From the NCBI GenBank assembly GCA_947494695.1, contig CANLWB010000008.1, forward strand, positions 1 through 64,000: DNA of 64,000 nt, given 5' to 3'. Position 1 is the first letter of the stretch; every line of letters starts with the position of its first letter. Shown piece by piece: positions 1-8,827 of the stretch. This stretch comes from an uncultured Flavobacteriaceae bacterium. Its GTDB lineage: Bacteria > Bacteroidota > Bacteroidia > Flavobacteriales > Flavobacteriaceae. The translations under genes and the position numbers were made by a program. Below the pieces are notes generated by a model. The model was not told the origin of the DNA and ran no database searches. It was given only the letters and a program-made list of their open reading frames with translations.

Positions 1-2150
1 CCTCCTAAACTTGTAAATAATTCTGCGGCAGTGACAGTTTCGCCTGCGCAGATTTGTAATGTTCCGTTACTTCCGGCATTGGGAGGCGACTGAATTGATA
101 TAGAAACTTCATCAGAAGTTACATTTTTACAGACATTAGTAAAGCTTGTTATAATAACTCTATAATCTCTACCCGAATGACCGATCGGTGGTACGGTTAA
201 ATTCAAAGTTGCGCTATCTGTTCCGGAATAAATTCCTGTATTCGATAAGTCTGTCCATGAACCAGCTCCAATTCTTTCTTGCCAACGGTACCGTAAATTA
301 CTACCTGTATCTACAACGATAAATGTTGCACTACTTCCTTCACAAATTGAACTCGCTGTGGGCTGAGTTGTTATACTTCCCAATGCGGCTGCCGTTGTTA
401 CAAACGCATTGGTAGCTTGGGGGCTTCCTGTATTTGTTGGCACCCCATTGCCATCTACAGTACCTTCATCGTCATCGGCTAAATTATTACTAGTTGTTAA
501 ATCACCCGCGACAAAGCTACCTGCTCCTTCAATAGCATCGTAACATCCATCTCCATCACTATCAACATCTAGGAAATCAGGTGATCCATCTCCATCCGAT
601 TGTGTTAAAGGTAAGGGCGTCCCTCCATTAGTAGGATCTACGATATCGGACCAGCCATCTCCGTCTGTATCAACTAGTGCGCCAGTTCCAATACGTCCAT
701 CGTTATCACCATCGACACCACCTGCTTCAATAACATCATAAATCCCATCGTTATCACTATCTAAATCTAGAAAATCTGGAACACCATCACCATCATTATC
801 ATATAAATCGTTTACGCCATCGCTATTAGTATCTGTGAATACAGGAAATCCTGGCGTAGAATCACTGGTATCTAAATAGTTCTTTATACCATCTCCATCT
901 GCATCGAGGCTTGGATCGAATGAAGAACCTCCTGCTTCGTCTGAATCTAAAATACCATCATTATCACTATCTAATATAGGCAACACCGTAATTCCTAATG
1001 TGCCTGTATTAGATCTCTCTGCTGATGTATCTAAAACTTCAAAATTTATATTGGCATTACCTAAATGATTTGCATCTGGGGTAAAAGTTACATTACCCGT
1101 ATTATCAACGGAATAAGTTCCTACTCCAGGAATCACTAAATCCGTTCCCACATAACCCAGATTAGAACTGTTGCTAGGATCTATTAAAACTACAGTGGTT
1201 GGATCTAAATTACCATCTACATCCGAAGCCCCGGTTAAAACGTTATAAGGTCCATTTGCTCCTGAGTTTTCTAATACAGTATTCCCTAAATTATCAACAA
1301 CAACTGGCGGATCATTTGTAGGATCGGGATCACTTGTTCCATTAACAAAATTAACTTCACCTAAAAAACTAACTGAATTGAGCCTACTGCTTCCACTTGT
1401 TGAACGACCATTTCTAAATCTAACCGTACTTACATTACTATAAACAACAGATACTATATATTCTGTTCTTCCCACATGAACACCCGATGCAAAATTGGAA
1501 CCACTTTGAAAACGAGTAAAAGGTCCATTTGCTGAAACGACTAATTCTGTTGGACATCCTATTAGATTAGTGGTTACACCAGATCCCTGCGGGCATGTTC
1601 CAGTAGGAGGTGTAGTACCAGCTTCTAGCAAAAAGCTATCAGCAACTAATACTTCAAAAAATTCATTTCCATCAACATCAATTGCCTGTAATGTATATGA
1701 ATCAACCTCTATTGGAGTTCCATTAGTACTAGCATTAGCTGTTCCATCTTCAACAAACACAATTTCCCATTCAGCATATCCGCCTGCAGCTGTTGTCGTT
1801 GTCGTTGGTTCAAATCTATTATCAACCCCAAGAACGGTATCTACACTATTTACTATTATATTATTTAATTCTACAATAGTAACAACAGCATCTGCATTTG
1901 AAGTCGTTCCATTAACATTAACGACAACATCTGTATACAAATATCTAGACCCTTGTTGATTTAGGGTTCCTGACAAAAGCGTTGGTCCTTGGGCACCTCC
2001 AAAAGTAGGTCCTTGCGACATGGCTGAAAAAGAAAATAACAGACTGGCAAATGCCAACAAACAATAATGCTTTAACTGTTTATTTTTGAATTTAAAGTTT
2101 TTAAAAAGCAAAATATATTTACTTTTTAATAAAAAGTTGAAGGTTTTCAT
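1..2150 (-). CDS. Large secreted surface adhesin with TSP3-like repeats (5' part; runs off the window)
   Basis: Open on the minus strand from an ATG at 2150 to the window edge, so about 716 N-terminal residues are seen and the C-terminus is missing. An N-terminal region of about 45 residues ends in a hydrophobic stretch and AMSQG, a plausible signal peptide. Next comes a beta-rich region, a cadherin-like/tandem Ig-like segment (PVVVDNLGNTVLENSG... FTPDANHLGNANINFEV), then many DSDNDGI / DxDGDG repeats typical of thrombospondin type 3 calcium-binding modules. The visible end (NAGSNGTLQICAGETV) is the repeat that precedes gliding-associated (CHU-type) C-termini. By family it should be exported by the type IX system and anchored at the surface; the sorting domain would lie outside the window. 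Its exact ligand cannot be told. Confidence 0.85.
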   Translation of the reverse strand, partial: MKTFNFLLKSKYILLFKNFKFKNKQLKHYCLLAFASLLFSFSAMSQGPTFGGAQGPTLLSGTLNQQGSRYLYTDVVVNVNGTTSNADAVVTIVELNNIIVNSVDTVLGVDNRFEPTTTTTAAGGYAEWEIVFVEDGTANASTNGTPIEVDSYTLQAIDVDGNEFFEVLVADSFLLEAGTTPPTGTCPQGSGVTTNLIGCPTELVVSANGPFTRFQSGSNFASGVHVGRTEYIVSVVYSNVSTVRFRNGRSTSGSSRLNSVSFLGEVNFVNGTSDPDPTNDPPVVVDNLGNTVLENSGANGPYNVLTGASDVDGNLDPTTVVLIDPSNSSNLGYVGTDLVIPGVGTYSVDNTGNVTFTPDANHLGNANINFEVLDTSAERSNTGTLGITVLPILDSDNDGILDSDEAGGSSFDPSLDADGDGIKNYLDTSDSTPGFPVFTDTNSDGVNDLYDNDGDGVPDFLDLDSDNDGIYDVIEAGGVDGDNDGRIGTGALVDTDGDGWSDIVDPTNGGTPLPLTQSDGDGSPDFLDVDSDGDGCYDAIEGAGSFVAGDLTTSNNLADDDEGTVDGNGVPTNTGSPQATNAFVTTAAALGSITTQPTASSICEGSSATFIVVDTGSNLRYRWQERIGAGSWTDLSNTGIYSGTDSATLNLTVPPIGHSGRDYRVIITSFTNVCKNVTSDEVSISIQSPPNAGSNGTLQICAGETVTAAELFTSLG

Positions 2151-4062
2151 CTTTGATGAGTTATTGTGTGGGTTAGTAATTAAGTCGTTCTATGAACTCT
2201 TTACATCAATAATAGAAAGTGTCTTAAAAGGAAAAATAACTGCAAAAGTGATCTGCAGAAAAAGAAAATTTAAAAACCGATACTAAATGTAGTACGGTTA
2301 GAAAATATTATGGGTTTTTCCTTCAAATAATTAATAAATCGATTCATAATCTCAAGAGTTTTTGTTGATAATAGCATTTTATAATAATAAAAATTAAAAT
2401 TTCATCGTTTAAATGATCAATTAATCCGATGAAATGCAAATATATGTTTTTTAGATGTTTAACCAAATAAATGCAAAACTTTTTTTAAACATTTGTTAAT
2501 TACGTAATATATAACCTTCAACAAAAGAAAGTTAAAACTTCCTAAATCTTCCAAATCCATAATAAAATCAATAACTACGAAGTGAAATCAAAAGCATATA
2601 ATGAATGAAAGAAATTAAACACAAACATTAAAAATAAAGTAGCAAAATGGAGAATAACTATAGTTTTTTGGTAAGATTGTTTCTTGAATTGATTGCTTCA
2701 TAAAAAAATTAAAATTCACAAAACATCGACAAAAGACAATGTATTTAAACCTAATTGAATCCAATTGTTTAGTTATTTACAGATACCTATCTAAATTGAA
2801 ATGCATACATATCCTGGTATACCGATTTAAAACGGTATTACTGACAGAAATAGTCCATCTTCCATCTTTACCCGGCTGAGAAAAAGCCATGGTAGTTCTT
2901 AGTAGTAATAGGTATCTCAAAAGACTATTGCCAAATAGCCTTAAAAACGTAATTTTAGTATTCATAATCGTGGTTGGTTATTTTATTAAGAAATGACAAA
3001 AAAGGGCACCGCAACAAACTAAAAATCCAAGATTTAAAGCATGAAATACGTATTGCTTTTTAATTTGTGTAGAAGCTTCGTCTTTTCTGAATTATAATAT
3101 CGCTACTTTATAAATTTTAGTTTTACAGAATAGTGATGTATTTGTAGTTTTGAGAGTAATGTTCTAATCATGAGAGCGTATGGTTAAGGTTGATTTAATA
3201 GTGTTATTTAACAAATTTTAATTTTGGGTTTGATGAATAAAATACATTTTTTCATCCATTAAGTGCAAATGCATGTCATTTCATAACATCCGCACAAGCT
3301 GAAATTATTTTTTTAACATTTATTAATTTATCTAAACTAAAAATCATAAAACAAAAATTCATTCATAAATAATTGAGATTAAAAAGTAATTTTTCAAAAA
3401 CTAAACTCTAACTACTTAAAAACAAAGATTAAATGTTTGACAAACAAAATATCATGTATTTTAAGGCTGAACATAATAAATTTAAAATTTAGTTTTAAAC
3501 GAAATATTTATGATTTTAATACTAATAAAATTTTCATGATAAATATACACACAGCCCTATTTACACGTATCTCTTTTTACTTATAAAAATTTCAGAAATG
3601 AGCTTCGTAATACATTTAAAACTTTCAAAAAAATTAATTTCATCGATAAAAGTAAAAAATGCTCGTTTACAAAACCTTCAATTAAGAATAAACAAACTAC
3701 TCACTTTATACGCATGATTGTATTCAAAGACCATTACACCCCAACCTAAACGGTAAAAAACCTAACAAACTAGAACAAATTGGACATTCAAACACTTAAA
3801 AATGACTTTCGTCGAAAATTTTAAAAAATGTAAGAATTTTAAATCGTTTTTTAATTAAAAATTGATGAACAAAACACCAACATACTGTTTAACACAGCTA
3901 TATCTTTAATCACATTTCGAGGAATGTTGATTTAATTTTATGTTTTTTCCATTTTTTATGCTCTAAAATCTCAAAACCCCTCCCATTTAAATGTCATAAA
4001 AAAGTCTAATTAAATGTTTATTCAACATGTAATTTTTCGGTAAAAATCAACTTAATAAATCT
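2151..4062. other. AT-rich intergenic stretch, about 1.9 kb
   Basis: Very AT-rich DNA between the adhesin start and prfC. Apart from the adhesin remnant at 2777-2965 and the prfC promoter box at its right end, I see no credible gene, RNA or clear hairpin. The length is unusual for this otherwise compact genome and, with the remnant, suggests a degraded locus. Confidence 0.6.
2777..2965 (-). pseudogene. Truncated N-terminus of a gliding-associated adhesin
   Basis: This 62-codon frame starts like the secreted adhesins of this phylum: MNTKITFLRLFG, a leucine-rich signal-like segment, AFSQPGKDG, then TISVSNTVLNRYTRI. The motif QPGKDG followed by a 'xNTVxNxYT' strand is the usual beginning of CHU-type surface proteins. 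After about 50 residues the resemblance stops and the frame ends. I read it as a decayed or deleted adhesin gene beside the intact one at 1-2150. A genuinely expressed 62-residue peptide cannot be excluded. The recognition is from motif memory, not a search. Confidence 0.5.
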
Positions 4063-4070
4063 TATATTTG
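4063..4070 (+). promoter_or_regulatory. Bacteroidota -7 box for prfC
   Basis: TATATTTG fits the TAnnTTTG consensus exactly and sits 24 bp before the prfC start codon. A matching TTG near -33 is not obvious (the best is a TTTTTCGG stretch), so strength is uncertain. Confidence 0.6.
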
Positions 4071-4094
4071 CAACCCATTTGACATAAAGATTTT

Positions 4095-5684
4095 ATGAGT
4101 TTTTTAGAGGAAATAAAACGTAGACGAACCTTTGGTATTATTTCGCATCCAGATGCGGGTAAAACAACCTTAACTGAAAAGTTACTACTCTTTGGAGGGG
4201 CTATTCAAGAAGCTGGTGCTGTGAAAAGTAATAAGATAAAAAAAGGAGCTACCAGTGACTTTATGGAAATTGAACGCCAACGTGGTATTTCTGTGGCAAC
4301 ATCCGTTTTGGCTTTTGAGTATAATGGTATTAAAATTAATATTCTTGATACGCCTGGGCATAAAGATTTTGCAGAGGACACCTTTAGAACGCTTACCGCT
4401 GTAGATAGTGTTATTGTGGTCATTGATGTTGCAAAAGGTGTGGAGGAGCAGACGGAAAAACTTGTAGAGGTTTGCAGAATGCGAAACATTCCTATGATAG
4501 TTTTTATCAATAAAATGGATAGAGAAGGAAAAGATGCTTTTGACCTATTAGATGAAATTGAGCAAAAATTGGGATTGAAAGTAAGCCCATTAAGTTTTCC
4601 TATTGGGATGGGTTATGATTTTAAAGGTATTTATAATATCTGGGAAAAGAATATTAATCTGTTTAGTGGCGACAGTAGAAAAGATATTGAGGAAACTATT
4701 GAGGTTAATGATTTATCTTCTCCGGAATTAGATACACTTATTGGTGAGAGTGCTGCTCAGACCTTAAGAGAAGAAATTGAACTTGTAGAAGGTATTTATC
4801 CGGAATTTAATGCGGAAACTTACCAGGCTGGCGAGATACAACCGGTATTTTTTGGTTCTGCTTTAAACAACTTTGGAGTTCGGGAATTGTTAGATTGTTT
4901 CGTTGAAATAGCCCCCAAACCTCGAGCGAAACAAAGTGAAGAGCGTTTGGTAAAACCTGATGAGGACAAATTCTCCGGGTTTGTGTTTAAGATTCATGCC
5001 AACATGGATCCAAATCATAGAGACCGATTGGCCTTCATTAAAATTGTGTCTGGTACCTTTAAAAGAAATACACCATATCTTCATGTTAGAAACAAGAAAA
5101 AGCTAAAGTTCTCTAGTCCTAATGCATTTTTTGCTGAAAAAAAAGAAATTGTAGACATCTCTTATCCGGGGGACATTGTTGGTTTGCACGATACCGGAAA
5201 TTTTAAAATTGGTGATACCCTTACCGAAGGAGAAACTATTACTTATAAAGGCATTCCGAGTTTCTCTCCAGAGCACTTTAGATATATTAATAATGCAGAT
5301 CCGTTAAAGTCTAAACAGCTTTTCAAGGGCATCGATCAATTAATGGATGAAGGGGTTGCGCAGTTGTTTACCTTAGAACTGAACGGCAGAAAGGTTATTG
5401 GAACCGTTGGTGCTCTACAATATGAAGTTATTCAGTATAGACTGGAACACGAATATGGCGCTAAATGCTCGTATGAAAATTTAAATGTTTATAAGGCCTG
5501 TTGGGTAGATCCAGAAGGTTCTAAAGATGAAGAATACAAGGAATTCGTAAGAGTAAAGCAACGCTTTTTAGCTAAAGACAAGCAAAACCAGTTGGTATTC
5601 TTAGCAGATTCCTCATTTTCTTTACAAATGACTCAGCAAAAATACCCTAGTATTAAGTTTCATTTCACCTCTGAATTTAAATAA
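4095..5684 (+). CDS. prfC: Peptide chain release factor 3
   Basis: This is a translational GTPase of 529 residues, the normal length for RF3, which recycles RF1/RF2 from the ribosome after peptide release. The G1 loop HPDAGKTT is near residue 18, the switch region has [12 protein letters not shown]3 is DTPGHKDF and G4 is NKMD. The RF3-specific C-terminal domain follows (for example [19 protein letters not shown]). RF3 is distinguished from EF-G by length and by the absence of domains IV and V. It is a single gene with its own promoter box 24 bp upstream and a free-standing neighbour downstream. Nothing looks damaged. Confidence 0.97.
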   Translation: MSFLEEIKRRRTFGIISHPDAGKTTLTEKLLLFGGAIQEAGAVKSNKIKKGATSDFMEIERQRGISVATSVLAFEYNGIKINILDTPGHKDFAEDTFRTLTAVDSVIVVIDVAKGVEEQTEKLVEVCRMRNIPMIVFINKMDREGKDAFDLLDEIEQKLGLKVSPLSFPIGMGYDFKGIYNIWEKNINLFSGDSRKDIEETIEVNDLSSPELDTLIGESAAQTLREEIELVEGIYPEFNAETYQAGEIQPVFFGSALNNFGVRELLDCFVEIAPKPRAKQSEERLVKPDEDKFSGFVFKIHANMDPNHRDRLAFIKIVSGTFKRNTPYLHVRNKKKLKFSSPNAFFAEKKEIVDISYPGDIVGLHDTGNFKIGDTLTEGETITYKGIPSFSPEHFRYINNADPLKSKQLFKGIDQLMDEGVAQLFTLELNGRKVIGTVGALQYEVIQYRLEHEYGAKCSYENLNVYKACWVDPEGSKDEEYKEFVRVKQRFLAKDKQNQLVFLADSSFSLQMTQQKYPSIKFHFTSEFK

Positions 5685-5698
5685 TTTTAACGTATTTA

Positions 5699-5744
5699 AT
5701 CGATTTTTTGGTTTTTTATCGATATTTTCATACATTTAATCGAT
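5699..5744. repeat. Three ATCGAT palindromes spaced by about two helical turns
   Basis: ATCGAT occurs at 5699-5704, 5718-5723 and 5739-5744, in steps of 19 and 21 bp. The outer two lie in the near-identical context ATTTAATCGATTTT. The array lies between prfC and the small Fe-S protein gene and is helically phased, so it could be an operator for the latter. No regulator is assigned. Confidence 0.4.
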
Positions 5745-5815
5745 TTTATCACTATTTGAAATTTGACCCTAGATAAATTTAAAATGAAATTACAACCAAA
5801 AACAACCTACTTATT

Positions 5816-6049
5816 ATGGAGACAAAAGATAATGTTTTCAGTAATTCGGATATTACTGTAACTTTCGACCCGTGTGCCTGTGTACACTCCGACCGATGTG
5901 CCAGAGAACTTTCAAATGTTTTTCAAGATTCGGTTATTCCCTGGATAGATCTTGATGGAGAATCAACTGAAAAAATAATAAAACAAATTAAAAGATGCCC
6001 CTCCGGAGCCTTACAATATTTTCATAATGAAAATCAGGAAGTCGCTTAA
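5816..6049 (+). CDS. Small (4Fe-4S) protein, YjdI / Fer4_19 type
   Basis: A protein of 77 residues with four cysteines at positions 20, 22, 28 and 61 (PCACVHSDRC ... RCPSGAL). This is the pattern of the divergent single-cluster ferredoxin-like YjdI family, and 'CPSGAL' is its hallmark C-terminal cluster motif. It is probably a cytoplasmic electron carrier or Fe-S sensor; its partner is unknown, and the usual GNAT-acetyltransferase neighbour is absent here. The ATG at 5816 follows an A-rich stretch, as is normal here for ribosome binding. A strong hairpin at 6101-6136 ends the transcript. Confidence 0.8.
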   Translation: METKDNVFSNSDITVTFDPCACVHSDRCARELSNVFQDSVIPWIDLDGESTEKIIKQIKRCPSGALQYFHNENQEVA

Positions 6050-6100
6050 TCTAGCCTATTAAGTTCTAGGCTCGTGATTATCTATAAAGACAGCTTTACA

Positions 6101-6136
6101 ACAAAACCTTGAAGCCTATTTTCCTCAAGGTTTTGT
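6101..6136. terminator. Bidirectional terminator hairpin
   Basis: A perfect 12-bp inverted repeat (ACAAAACCTTGA / TCAAGGTTTTGT) with a 12-nt loop lies between the convergent Fe-S protein gene and the lipoprotein gene. The A- and T-rich stem ends let it serve both strands. Confidence 0.75.
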
Positions 6137-6237
6137 CCTATATAAATGACCTAACATTCCTTACACCAGGAATCATCAGTGATCTCCTTTACTCGTCCAG
6201 ATATAATTAGTAATAATGCTTTTTTAAAAAGTCAATC

Positions 6238-7680
6238 TTACTCAAAGACAACTTGGGAGCTTGAATCTACTCCCTCTATAACGAGTTTAAGAGGCTTCTT
6301 AAAAACTGTTGGTTGCCCAATGGTATTATGTGTAAACGGAAAATTAAAGTACCAGCTAGAATTATTAGCCTCACAATTATCCAGAGGCCCTCTAAATTCT
6401 ATGCCTCCTAAAGCATATTCTTGACCATATTCCCCATAATTATCCAGGTTATTTACTTTATTGAACACGTCGTTGTTTACGACATTTCCCATTTTATCCG
6501 ACCAGCTAAAACTACCTGCTCCGATTATTTTGATCTTACAAAAGGTTTTAGGAAGGATCAAGTGCCCTTCATCATTAGAATAGCCGCTATTAACTAAGGT
6601 ATTTCTATATATGCTAATATTCGGAGTTGAAGAATCATCTGGTATATTAGTGAAATCCACAATGATTTTACCGACATTGTTAAGACTGATGTAATCTGGA
6701 ATCACATCTTCTCCATTTCCTCCACCTGGAATGGGAACAGATCCACCACCTTCAACGGCCTCTTTATCCATCATAAAATCAAACTCATCTAATTTCATGG
6801 CGTTTTTTACTCGAATTCTAAAGGATCTTTTTTTCGAAGTGTTTTTATAAAATCCATAAGTACGGCGTTTATTTGCTTGTATTTCTATTCCGTCTTGTTC
6901 CCCATTTCCAATGGACTTCCAAACACCATCTTTTTTAAATTCAAAATATAATTTGGGTCCTCGATAACTTGTGCAAGGCGGATCTAAACATAAAATATTA
7001 TCCAAATAGTGATCATTATTTGAATTTTGAACAGATTTTGCACAGATCTTTCCTCGCCATTTTTTTATATTATTAAAGGTAGCTGTATAGCGGTACCTCT
7101 TTCCTTTTTGACACATGGCACTAGATAGATTGCTGCAATCATCCTTAAAAGCGGAGTAATTTATTGGTTTCTTGTCCAGCCTCACAAATTCGGGGTCTCC
7201 AAGAAAGCCCCCTGCAATTGAGCTGGTAAAGTTACTGTTCTCACAAGCAACTATTGTACTTAGTTGAGGGTTTTCAAAACCTTTGCTATCCGACGTCTGT
7301 ACTTGATTTCTCGCCCATCCTTGAGGTTTGGATAACGTTTTTCCCGTTTTTTGATCTAATTGTAAAAACGCCGGAACTTTTGTTCCTTCTTTAGATAATG
7401 CCCAAAAAATTTCGGCCTCAGACCATTCTTCCTTTGAAAGTGACATTATATTATCTAAAACTGAACAGCTAGAACAGTCAGTTTCTTCAAGTATAAAAAT
7501 GTCATCATTGTCATAATTAATAAAAGACAATTTGTTTTGATTTTCTAATACCAATGATGAAATTCTTTTATCATTCTTAGAAGATTGTTGTATGGTTTCA
7601 TCGCTAAGTATTTCGGTTTGCTCACAAGCGAGTAAACTTAGTACGGTTAAAATAATGCTAGTGATTCTGATTTTTTTCAT
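6238..7680 (-). CDS. Secreted lipoprotein of unknown function
   Basis: A protein of 480 residues beginning MKKIRITSIILTVLSLLAC, a clear lipoprotein signal with lipobox SLLAC and acylation at Cys19. Residues about 190-310 contain several Cys and basic segments (RYRYTATFNNIKKWRGKICAK). A flexible linker PIPGGGNGEDVIPD near residue 340 leads to a beta-rich C-terminal domain of about 130 residues (YISLNNVGKIIVDFTNIPDD ...). I do not recognise either domain. It is likely exposed on the outer membrane or in the periplasm. It stands alone, convergent with the Fe-S gene across a shared terminator. Confidence 0.8.
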   Translation of the reverse strand: MKKIRITSIILTVLSLLACEQTEILSDETIQQSSKNDKRISSLVLENQNKLSFINYDNDDIFILEETDCSSCSVLDNIMSLSKEEWSEAEIFWALSKEGTKVPAFLQLDQKTGKTLSKPQGWARNQVQTSDSKGFENPQLSTIVACENSNFTSSIAGGFLGDPEFVRLDKKPINYSAFKDDCSNLSSAMCQKGKRYRYTATFNNIKKWRGKICAKSVQNSNNDHYLDNILCLDPPCTSYRGPKLYFEFKKDGVWKSIGNGEQDGIEIQANKRRTYGFYKNTSKKRSFRIRVKNAMKLDEFDFMMDKEAVEGGGSVPIPGGGNGEDVIPDYISLNNVGKIIVDFTNIPDDSSTPNISIYRNTLVNSGYSNDEGHLILPKTFCKIKIIGAGSFSWSDKMGNVVNNDVFNKVNNLDNYGEYGQEYALGGIEFRGPLDNCEANNSSWYFNFPFTHNTIGQPTVFKKPLKLVIEGVDSSSQVVFE

Positions 7681-7742
7681 AATTGTGTGGTTTTAAAAAT
7701 TATTATAATTAAACATTGTAATTGTTTGTATCACGAACTGGT

Positions 7743-7964
7743 TCAAATTATGGAGACTAAGAAAAAAGACTGATTGATTGAAACTACACTCTTGTACTTC
7801 GTTCTGTATTTGATAAATTCAACACATGAAACTGTCATCTTAGTTTCATTATCTTCACTGATATCTGGTCTGAAATGTACATGAACAATTCCATCAACTC
7901 GAGAGACAGAAATGGAAGTAATTTTTACGGTATTAATAAACTGACATACTACTACTTTTGACAC
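7743..7964 (-). CDS. Possible small hypothetical protein (weak)
   Basis: A 73-codon frame on the same strand as, and 62 bp upstream of, the lipoprotein gene. The middle part (ITSISVSRVDGIVHVHFRPDISEDNETKMTVSCVEFIKY) alternates like beta-strands and looks more protein-like than random. However, there is no recognised family, no signal peptide and no promoter. It may be a real small gene, a remnant or chance. Confidence 0.25.
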   Translation of the reverse strand: MSKVVVCQFINTVKITSISVSRVDGIVHVHFRPDISEDNETKMTVSCVEFIKYRTKYKSVVSINQSFFLVSII

Positions 7965-8046
7965 TGAGAAAAGACTCCCTGATTAGAAGAATACATCACA
8001 CTCATTATTAACGAGTTGCAAGATATTTTATATTATAGTAAGCGTG

Positions 8047-8082
8047 TTGCACTGTGGTTACCAACATTTGCACTGTGGTTAC
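8047..8082. repeat. Direct repeat of a 15-mer, 21-bp period
   Basis: TTGCACTGTGGTTAC occurs at 8047-8061 and again at 8068-8082, exactly 21 bp apart, so both copies face the same side of the helix. It lies in the 650-bp gene-poor stretch between the lipoprotein gene and DUF3467. It could be a direct-repeat operator or a short local duplication. Confidence 0.5.
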
Positions 8083-8300
8083 AAATACGGTAAAATGGAA
8101 GAAAAGAGGTGTTTTTTATACCTTTCGGATCCTCTAGTTAAATATATTCGCGGTATTTACTCCAGTATAAAAGTCTTGACTGGAACTTATGAGATAATAC
8201 TTTATGAATTGGGAGTTATATATTGACATCAATCCTAGTTAATATTAATTATAACTAAGAGAACTTATGGTTCATGATAATTCAAAAACAATATTGTAAC

Positions 8301-8333
8301 AAAAAAGCTCTTGAAAATTTCAAGAGCTTTTTT
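8301..8333 (-). terminator. Terminator of the DUF3467 gene
   Basis: A 14-bp perfect stem (AAAAAAGCTCTTGA / TCAAGAGCTTTTTT) with a 5-nt loop starts 6 bp past the stop codon. Read on the minus strand it ends in a U run, a strong intrinsic terminator. Confidence 0.85.
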
Positions 8334-8338
8334 GTTTT

Positions 8339-8656
8339 TTATGCTTGTCCTGTTGGTCCAAAATTCAATGGTATTGGAGGTTGCTCGTAATCTTTAATTT
8401 CTCCATGAGCATTCTCAAATCTTGCCACGTTTTCGCCTAATGCTTTTAATAAACGTTTTGCATGTTGTGGTGTTAATATTATTCTTGATTTTACCTTACT
8501 TTTAGGTATCCCAGGCATAATGTTAACAAAATCTACAACAAATTCGGACACCGAATGATTTATGATAGCCAAGTTGGAATACGTTCCTTCTGCCACTTTC
8601 TCGTCTAATTCGATATTGATTTGACCTTGTTTTAAATGATCTTTTTCGTCTGCCAT
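8339..8656 (-). CDS. DUF3467 family protein
   Basis: A protein of 105 residues that matches the DUF3467 family (INIELDEKVAEGTYSNLAIINHS, VVDFVNIMPG, RIILTPQHAKRLLKAL). The family is small, cytoplasmic and of unknown biochemistry. In Bacteroidota it sits directly after rpoC, as here. Two terminator hairpins separate it from rpoC, so it is probably transcribed mostly on its own, with read-through possible. It has its own terminator downstream. Confidence 0.9.
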   Translation of the reverse strand: MADEKDHLKQGQINIELDEKVAEGTYSNLAIINHSVSEFVVDFVNIMPGIPKSKVKSRIILTPQHAKRLLKALGENVARFENAHGEIKDYEQPPIPLNFGPTGQA

Positions 8657-8717
8657 CTTTTTAAATTATTTTTATTTCCGAGGTAAGCGGAAAATTTAGT
8701 TTATCATCTAATATAAA

Positions 8718-8745
8718 AAGAATCCCGACGTATTTCGGGATTCTT
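8718..8745 (-). terminator. Second terminator after rpoC
   Basis: An 11-bp stem AAGAATCCCGA / TCGGGATTCTT with a 6-nt loop; on the minus strand it is followed by a short U run. It lies downstream of the hairpin at 8791-8827 and upstream of the DUF3467 start. Confidence 0.75.
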
Positions 8746-8790
8746 CATTTACTTTTATAATATTTAGAATACTGAAACAAGTTCAGCATT

Positions 8791-8827
8791 AAAAATAAAG
8801 GCTTCAAATTTTGAAGCCTTTATTTTT
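8791..8827 (-). terminator. Terminator of the rpoBC operon
   Basis: A long inverted repeat (AAAAATAAAGGCTTCAAA and its complement, about 18 bp) that overlaps the last two bases of the rpoC stop codon region. The minus-strand transcript ends in UUUUU. With 8718-8745 it forms a tandem terminator. Confidence 0.85.

Noticed and set aside
1570-1959. A 129-codon plus-strand frame at the left end
   Set aside because: It is antisense to the large adhesin; its Ser/Thr/Val-rich translation mirrors the repeat composition of the true gene.
8044-8226. A 60-codon plus-strand frame
   Set aside because: It begins inside the 15-bp direct repeats, has odd composition and no recognisable domain; not supported as a gene.
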